Shown here: piece by piece, positions 26,417 to 31,928 of the stretch
Layout: every line of letters begins with the position of its first letter
Position numbering within the stretch: the stretch's first letter is position 1
NCBI GenBank assembly: GCA_024516155.1
Contig: JAJJXM010000152.1
Location: 1 to 31,928 of the forward strand
Length of the DNA stretch: 31,928 nucleotides
Reading direction: 5' to 3'
Origin: Pyronema omphalodes
Taxonomy: Eukaryota > Ascomycota > Pezizomycetes > Pezizales > Pyronemataceae
Notes under the pieces: generated by a model
What the model was told of the DNA's origin: nothing
Database searches by the model: none
The model's input: only the letters and a program-made list of their open reading frames with translations
Program-made: the position numbers and the translations under genes

Positions 26417-27355
26417 TTAAACCCTAACTGTGACGTACGCCATCCCCAGCGTCACACCCACGAACCACAGCCCAGCTGTGGTTACAATCCCTCCCAGAAG
26501 CATATCCCTAGCGGTTCGTGACAGTAGCTCCCCCCTCCAGGCCGAGACTCCGACGAGGCTTGTCTGAGGTTCCCCATGGGGACGAGGTCGGGGTTGTCGC
26601 TGCCGACGGCGATTGCGGTTCTGGCGGCGGCATCTGCCGGATAGTCGTTGGCGGCGGGGAGAGTCTCCTCCGAAACCAGTGCTGGAGTGCTCCGGCAACG
26701 AGGACCCCTCGAATGGCGGTGGGGTGTTGGTCGGCGGTGGCACTTCTTCTTTTCCAGTGGGTGGTCCGTAGAAAGAGAGGTTTATTGCGAGTCGTTCGGG
26801 GTCCCTGTTCGGAGACATGAGGTAGACAGGGACGTACCTCTTCTCCATCAAAGTCTCGCTCGAGGTTTCCGAGGCCAGCTCGGGTGCTGTTGGTGGCTGT
26901 TCCCCGTTGGGGTGTTGCTGGTCTTTCTCCGGGACGGGGGTCGGTTCATCCGGTGTCGGAGCGGGAGTTGTCGTGGAGCGGGCAGGCCCTGTGGCGCCGC
27001 ATCTGGCTTCATGGCCGTCCATGTTAACCAGAAACCCACAGTCGTAGCAGACCCTCTTTCCTCGCTGCCAGGCCCGACAGGCCTTCCGAACGTCCAGATG
27101 TTTCCTCCTGATCACAGCCTCTAACTCGGGATCATGCGTCCGTCCGCAGTTGCGTTCGTTGGTTCCTTCCCGCCCAGCGGTTGGAAAATAGTTGTAGTTT
27201 TCTTTCGATTGTCGATGTGTGGCGCAGTAGTCGTCGTAACAAAAGGTCCAGTGTTGGGCATCGTGTGGGGGATACGAGGTTGTCGGTGGTGGGGCATCCT
27301 GGCGGTACCAGCCGCCGGAGTGTTGGTCGTTCTCGGGGTTTATGGGGCTAGCCAT
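26417..27355 (-). CDS. C1 extra ORF downstream of pol: Cys/His protein with C-terminal hydrophobic segment
   Basis: This is an open frame of 312 residues from the ATG at 27355, 38 bases after the pol stop. An upstream in-frame ATG at 27451 overlaps pol. The N-terminal half has two Cys/His clusters: CYDDYCATH, and later C-x2-C-x8-H-x3-C in VCYDCGFLVNMDGHEARC. The middle is rich in Pro, Thr and Glu, followed by an Arg-rich tract. The last 25 or so residues are hydrophobic (LLGGIVTTAGLWFVGVTLG), like one membrane segment. The final 34 codons lie in the LTR. It has no signal peptide and I see no envelope-protein feature. The function is unknown; families A and B have no equivalent. Confidence 0.6.
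   Translation of the reverse strand: MASPINPENDQHSGGWYRQDAPPPTTSYPPHDAQHWTFCYDDYCATHRQSKENYNYFPTAGREGTNERNCGRTHDPELEAVIRRKHLDVRKACRAWQRGKRVCYDCGFLVNMDGHEARCGATGPARSTTTPAPTPDEPTPVPEKDQQHPNGEQPPTAPELASETSSETLMEKRYVPVYLMSPNRDPERLAINLSFYGPPTGKEEVPPPTNTPPPFEGSSLPEHSSTGFGGDSPRRQRLSGRCRRQNRNRRRQRQPRPRPHGEPQTSLVGVSAWRGELLSRTARDMLLGGIVTTAGLWFVGVTLGMAYVTVRV
26524..26538 (-). other. C1 polypurine tract
   Basis: On the minus strand GGAGGGGGGAGCTAC abuts TGTCACGAACC. Like family A, it ends in TAC before the LTR. The extra ORF reads through it. Confidence 0.75.
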
Positions 27356-27393
27356 GGTTCTTACAACCTTGGGGCCGGTTTTCTTGGGTAGGT

Positions 27394-29073
27394 TTAGTGA
27401 AATCGTCGGATAGCGTCGGGGGAATTCGTGAAGTTCTCCGATGGGTACCAAGTTCGGTCGGGATCAGGGAATCCCGTCCAACGTACACGATACTGGAGTC
27501 TGTTTCGATGATAGCGGGAATCAACTATCTCCTCCACTTCCCATTCCTCTTCGTCCTCAATAACAATTGGTGGGGGAGGAGGTTGGACGTGCCCGGGGAT
27601 CGGTGTAAGGGTGGGTTGAGCCAGCTCGAGCAATGAGATGTGGAATACGGGGTGTATTTTCACACTGGCGGGGAGATCCAATTTATACGCTCTTGTCCCC
27701 ACTCGCTCGAGGATGGTGTATGGTCCCATCAGCTTGTAATCCAACTTGCTGGATGGGCGAGTTGTCTTCACGTTTTTCCTCTGCAACCACACCCTATCCC
27801 CCTCCCTGAGTACGGGATCCGGGTGTCTCTTCCGATTTGCCTGTTCTGCCTGGGCAGCCTGTGCATATCCGATTTCTGCCTGTAATTCCCGGTGGAGGTT
27901 GGTGAGGGCTGAGACGTATTCCGCCACCTCCGGGAATCCTCCTTCTATTTTCCCTAGGCTGGGTGCGAACCGCGGATGATACCCATAATTCGCGAAAAAG
28001 GGGGTTACCTTTGTTGTCTCGGATTGAGTGTTGTTATAGCAAAACTCCGCCATTGGGAGTAGCTTTTCCCAGTCGTCCTGCTGGTAATTGCAGTACGCCC
28101 GCAGGTACTGTTCGAGGGTGGCGTTCGTGCGTTCGGTCTGTCCGTCGGTCTCGGGGTGGAATGCGGTGCTGAGCTTCCTTGACGTCCCCATTGCCACCTT
28201 CCGGTCTATCTTCTCCCCAGTTCGTAATTTCCTTAATATCTCCTGTATCTCCTGATCCTCCCTTGTTTTCTGTTGGATTTCTTTTAACAATGCCTCGTCG
28301 ACCTGTATTTCCATGACCTCGGCAGAGTTGATCCAGAAGGTCTGCGGCGGCAAAAGAACTCGTTCCCTGTTCTGCCTGTGTTTCAGCTCCCCTTCCCAAG
28401 GAGAATCTCCTGATTCTCTCGATAGGATGTCGGGCTTTCCCGCCAGTTTGCCGGGTCGATACGTTATTGCGAAGTCGTAATTCGCCAACATTTCCGCCCA
28501 CCTTGCCTGCCGTAGGTTTAGGTCTTTTTTTGTAGTCCAATATTCCAAATTTTTATGGTCCGTCAATATAGTAATCTTGTGTCGAGTATTCTTGCAGTAG
28601 GTACCCCATTTATTTAGCCCTTCAACTATGGCGAGGAGTTCTTTATCGTGTATATCGTAATTTAGTTCCGGGTCCTTCAGTTTGCGCGAGAAATATCCCA
28701 AGGGATGTAGGATGCCTTGGTCGTCCGGCTGCGTGCAGACTGCTCCGATGGCGTAATCCGACGCATCTGTCTCCAGGGTTAAGGGTTTTGTGGGGTCAAA
28801 ATGTCGTAGGATAGGTTCAGAAATCATTGCCCGTTTCAGCTGTTCGAATGCTGATTTAGCCGCGTCGTCCCATTTCCATGTTACATCCTTCCTCGTCAGT
28901 TTCGTAAGAGGCGCCGTAATCTTGCTAAAATCCCGGATAAACCTCCTATAGAAGTTGGCGAACGGTATGAAACTCTGGATTCCCTTCACGTTTGTCGGTT
29001 CCCTCCATTCTGCCACTGCTCTTACCTTCTCCGGATCCATCCTTATCCCCGTTGGTGAGATGATATATCCCAA
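27394..29073 (-). pseudogene. pol: C1 Pol 3' part: RT end, RNase H, deleted integrase, chromodomain
   Basis: This continues after the TAG at 29076-29074. It holds the RT thumb (GYIISPTGIRMDPEKV, ANFYRRF), RNase H (ETDASDYAIG, TDHKNLEYW) and a connection region. It then jumps at about 28173 from a Met-Gly-Thr-Ser-Arg-Lys segment straight to LSTAFHPETDGQTER. Compared with family A about 190 residues are missing: the integrase zinc domain and the first two catalytic Asp; only the Glu remains. The GPYTILERVG module and a chromodomain (EEWEVEEIVDSR, WTGFPDPDRTWYPSE) are intact, ending at TAA 27396-27394. The deletion is in frame. Confidence 0.9.
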
Positions 29074-30757
29074 CTACTCCGTCTCCGTGGTGTGAAACTC
29101 GCATTTTGAGGCCTTGAGCCTCAACTTTACCTTATCCACCCGTTCCAAAACCTTTCTCACATGTTGTTGGTGTTGCTGCAGATCATCCGAGTAGATGAGG
29201 ATGTCGTCGAGGTATGCCAGACAGAAGATGTCTAGATAGTCGCTGAGGACCTCGTTCATCCACCTCTGAAAGGATGCTGGAGCGTTGGTAAGACCGAATG
29301 GCATGACTAAATATTCAAAAAGACCGTATTTCGTCCGAAAAGCGGTCTTCCATTCGTCCCCCTTTGCGATTCGCAGGTTATGATAGGCGTCCCGTAGGTC
29401 GAGTTTCGTGTATATCTTTGCGTTGGATAGTCGATCCAACGCTTCCCCGATCAACGGGAGAGGTGTTCTATCTTTCACTGTGATCTCGTTAAGCCCCCGA
29501 TAATCCACACAGAGTCTTAGTGTGCCATCCTTCTTCTTCACAAAATGAATCGGGGCCCCCGCCGGTGATGTCGAGCGGCGTATCCATCCCTTCTCCAGGC
29601 TCGTGTCCAAGTATTCTCTTAATGTTTTCAACCTTCCCTCGTCCAATGCTCGAAGGGGTTCGAATGGTGGAACCCCTCCCTTCACCAACGGAATCCGATG
29701 GTCGTGATGGCGGTGTGGGGGTCGTCCCGACACTTCTTCCTTGTCGAATACATGCCAGAAGTCGTGATATTCGACCGGAACAATGTCACCAGCCGAACGC
29801 GGGGTCGGTTCCTGCTGTTTGGCTGAACCCTGGGATACGGGTTCCCGAGGGGAGCCATACTGCTCGTCCTGTAGCGATCCCATGGCGGCGTAAGCGATCC
29901 AGTCAAAGTTTCCTTCCGATTCCTCCTCATCTTCCCCATCTTCCTCGTTTCCATCGGCCTGCATTCGAAAAGGATCCTTTTCTGCACCATCCCGGATCTG
30001 TTTCCGTTCCTCCTTTATTTCTTCCCCTTCCTCGGGCTGCATTCGAAAAGGGTCGTTCTGTTCAGTTCCCCGGGTCCGTTTCCGTTCCTCCTTTTCTTCT
30101 TTCCCTTCGGTCTGCATTCGAAAAGGATCGTTTTGTGCAGCATCCCGGGACTCTTTCCATTCCTCCTTTTTCCCGTCCTTTTCCTCAGTCTGCATTCGAA
30201 AAGGATCGTTTTGTTCGCTACCTTCGATCTCTTTTCGTTCCTCCTCCTCCTGGTCCTTCTCGACCCTTATTTGAAGAGGATCACCTTGTCCGTCTTCCCA
30301 GGTTCCTTGTAGCTCCTCTTCTTCTTCGTCCTTTCCCATGTCCTCCTCGAACTCCCTTCGAAGGAGATCATCTTGTGCCCCGACTTGGACCCTTCCTTGT
30401 TGCTCCTCTTCCCCCTCTCTTTCCTGGTCCTTTCCGACCCTTCTTCGCCACGGCGCCGCTTCTTGTTCCTTTTTCCTCGTTCTACTTCCCCAGGTTTCCT
30501 TCCTTTCTCCCCAACTTGCTTCGCATATTCTTTCTTCCCTGGCTGCGGCCTGCGCAGTGTCCAGTCGATATTGCTGAATAGCGTCGTTTTCCGTTACCGT
30601 GGTCGCGTGAGGTGAGGTCGAGGTCCCTAGGCACCTCTTAGCGCAACGCGCCGAGGCGAACGTAACTCTTCCCTCGTTCCAGTCCATACTGGGGTTGTGT
30701 GTTCGGAGCCATGGAAGTCCCACAATGATAGGTGAGTTTCCAATCGTGATACAATGC
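29074..30757 (-). pseudogene. pol: C1 Pol 5' part: protease end, acidic repeat linker, RT
   Basis: The frame is open from the A3 junction (30757) to TAG at 29076-29074. It starts with the protease C-terminal motif (IIVGLPWLRTHNP); the protease active site is lost beyond A3. A linker of about 250 residues rich in Glu, Lys and Arg follows, with repeats. The RT then runs from RPPHRHHDHRIPL (near 29700) to FGLTNAPASFQ and YLDDILIYS (near 29210). The TAG replaces the Tyr expected in the Y-L-G-Y segment after the RT palm. Confidence 0.9.
29940..30375 (-). repeat. In-frame repeat array in the C1 linker (DPFRMQ units)
   Basis: Six imperfect units of 25-29 codons occur, each starting with a QNDPFRMQ-like motif followed by a Glu/Lys/Arg-rich stretch. 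The motif starts at residues 117, 146, 171, 197, 222 and 249 counted from the codon at 30723. The first two units are diverged (QDDLLRRE, QGDPLQIR); the last four are close. This explains the long antisense open frame on the plus strand. Confidence 0.85.
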
Positions 30758-31286
30758 TGTCACGGCACACGGCTGACGAGCCGTTGTGTTGCGTCATCAT
30801 GTTGTCGTGGTTGTTGATTGACATCGTGCCGTTGTCTTGCCGTGTTGTGTTGCCGTTGTGTTGTTGTGTTGTTGTGTGTGCCGTGCCATGTTGACTGAGA
30901 GGATGATTGATGATGGATGACGTACCACGAGCTGGAGAGCTGTGGCGTCGCAGTTGAATCGATGGAGAACGGAAGCTCATGTAGCGATGATTGTATGACG
31001 GCCCAGCAAGAGTGCTGGCCGCCCCTTTGTACATAAGGAGGCTTGCCTCCCCGTTGTCGAGATTCTCCATCGAACGTCTTGTGTCTTCTCCTTGATCCTA
31101 ATATAAGATTTCTTCTCCTAAGTCCTACGTCACTCTTGTCCTTGTCCCTGTCCCTGTTTAGTGTGCCGTCCGTCTGACGAGCACTTCGGTCCTTGTCCTG
31201 CCGCTCCCCGTCCCGGAACCTGCCTAGTCCCTCTTGCCGGTAGTGTTCAGTGTGTCCCTTGAACGTCCGTTCTCGTGTCCCTGACA
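30758..31286 (+). repeat. A3 5' LTR, 529 bp
   Basis: The length is identical to the other family A LTRs, with scattered substitutions (for example around 31092-31111). TACATAA is at 31030-31036, ATCGAACGT at 31069-31077 and the primer-binding site at 31289-31297. The nested inverted repeats are conserved. Confidence 0.95.
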
Positions 31287-31321
31287 TTACGTTCGATCGA
31301 TTAACTATTCAACCGACACGC

Positions 31322-31564
31322 ATGAACCGCACCGGTTCTGCCTGGACCTACGCACTAAAACAAGCTCTTGAAACGCACACCTTACACGAAACCTTTGGGA
31401 TCCCCGACAGATTCGCTGGCGCAGTGCGAAGAACTATCCGACGAGCAGAAAATAACTGCTACCTTGTGGTCCGCTGGCAACTCCAGGACTACACTTATCA
31501 GGAGCACATCCGCCGCACCATCAGACTCAAGCCAATCCTCAGAGCCCGCCAGAATGCATATTAA
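31322..31564 (+). CDS. A3 leader ORF (80 aa), intact, function unknown
   Basis: This is an ATG-initiated ORF of 80 codons ending at TAA 31562-31564, which overlaps the gag AUG at 31554-31556. The codon that is TAG in A1 and A2 is TGG here. The peptide starts MNRTGSAWTYALKQAL and becomes Arg-rich (AVRRTIRR, HIRRTIRLK). It matches no domain I know. Between A1 and A3 about 4 of 11 differences are silent in this frame, so selection for the peptide is not evident. Confidence 0.55.
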   Translation: MNRTGSAWTYALKQALETHTLHETFGIPDRFAGAVRRTIRRAENNCYLVVRWQLQDYTYQEHIRRTIRLKPILRARQNAY

Positions 31565-31928
31565 ACTTATTGACGAAGGGCACTGGCAACAAATTGTGAA
31601 CACCGCCGCCATGACCCAGTTCCCCGACGGCCATGAACCGCTCACCTTTACCAAACAACTTGCACAATCCATCTTAGACGCTCAGGACCACCCCACGGTT
31701 ATCTCTTAAACGACCTCGCGGAAACCCCCGGCTCCCGTAACAGCACTCGGGTATCCAGCCTGTCGCCTCCCGCGCTCCGGAAGCTCCCACCCCTGCCCCC
31801 CATTCCCCCTGTCGTGATCCAGACTGGCTCCGTCCAGGTCCTACCCGAACGGCCCAGAACCAGCACCGCGAGCCGCCGCAGCCCCCTACCACAGCCGCAG
31901 GCCGCAGCCCCCGCCCCCGCGCCCCCCG
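31554..31928 (+). pseudogene. gag: A3 Gag start, frameshifted, continues past the window
   Basis: It begins M-H-I-K-L-I-D-E-G as in A1 Gag. A missing G near 31698 shifts the frame, giving a stop at about 31709. Five more one-base indels follow by about 31900, all in C or G runs or next to them. Sequencing or assembly error at the window end is an alternative to true decay. Confidence 0.7.

Larger units (their letters stand above)
25959..26523 (-). repeat. C1 3' LTR (partial, at least 565 bp)
   Basis: On the minus strand the LTR starts TGTCACGAACC directly after GGGGGGAGCTAC. U3 holds the end of the extra ORF, AACCCTAA motifs on the plus strand (26375-26382, 26420-26427) and an AT-rich minisatellite. 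TATATAA is at 26110-26104. About 150 bases of likely R-U5 follow before the A1 junction. No TG terminus is visible at 25959, so the rest should lie left of the window beyond A1. I see no other gene here. Confidence 0.75.
25959..30757 (-). mobile_element. C1: decayed family C chromovirus, minus strand
   Basis: From right to left: pol (protease end to chromodomain) from 30757 to 27394, an extra ORF to 26417, a polypurine tract (26538-26524) and a 3' LTR from 26523 leftward. The LTR is still running at 25959 where A1 begins, and the protease-proximal side is cut by A3 at 30758. Gag, leader and 5' LTR are not in the window. Pol has a nonsense codon and a large in-frame integrase deletion, so the copy is dead. 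Confidence 0.88.
30758..31928 (+). mobile_element. A3: family A element, 5' end only, inserted in the C1 protease region
   Basis: A full 529-bp LTR, primer-binding site, leader ORF and the start of gag are visible before the window ends. The left flank AATGC (30753-30757) should recur after its 3' LTR. The LTR and gag carry more substitutions relative to A1 and A2 than those carry to each other, so this is a separate lineage. Confidence 0.93.

Noticed and set aside
26648..27124. 158-codon plus-strand ORF
   Set aside because: It is a shadow of the C1 extra ORF and has no recognisable features.
29520..30581. 353-codon plus-strand ORF rich in Pro, Phe and Ser
   Set aside because: It is antisense to C1 pol and kept open by the Glu/Lys-rich repeat array on the coding strand.

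Overview
The window is built entirely from LTR retrotransposons of the Ty3/Gypsy chromovirus type (gag, protease, reverse transcriptase, RNase H, integrase, C-terminal chromodomain). I see no host gene, rRNA, tRNA or CRISPR array. Chromovirus families, self-priming leaders and TTAGGG-type motifs in the LTRs point to a fungal nuclear genome, probably an ascomycete with a large repeat fraction. A Pezizomycete such as a truffle is only my guess. CpG is plentiful and the copies are nearly identical, so there is no heavy RIP-like mutation.

Three families are present. Family A has 529-bp LTRs and copies A1 (+), A2 (-) and A3 (+). Family B has copies B1 (+, 351-bp LTRs) and B2 (+, 1140-bp LTRs). Family C is one decayed copy, C1 (-).

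The copies are nested, and 5-bp target-site duplications (TSDs) support the order. C1 (25959-30757 and probably continuing left of the window) is the oldest host. A1 (from before base 1 to 25958) appears to sit inside the 3' LTR of C1. A2 (4595-24228, antisense) sits in the A1 pol gene with TSD AGATG. B1 (5094-10912, TSD GCAAC) sits in the 3' LTR of A2, and B2 (12485-19881, TSD CTGTG) sits in the A2 pol gene. A3 (30758 to the window end) interrupts the C1 protease region. When the insertions are ignored, each LTR pair recovers exactly equal lengths. LTR divergence (A1 4/442, A2 about 1/529, B2 about 1/1140) fits that order.

Families A and B share one expression plan. A small leader ORF ends at or over the gag AUG. 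Gag ends in a G GGA AAA slippery heptamer with a stem-loop 5-6 nt downstream, and pol is in the -1 frame without its own ATG. Two bases after the LTR end is a primer-binding site complementary to the segment just downstream of the LTR TATA box, the arrangement expected for Tf1/sushi-type self-priming. B1 is a natural self-inactivated copy: both its LTRs lack the same 789 bp, including TATA and the self-primer, and the breakpoint lies exactly at the self-primer edge. C1 has lost most of its integrase. It carries an extra ORF after pol whose hydrophobic C-terminus is encoded in the LTR, and a glutamate-rich repeat array between protease and RT.
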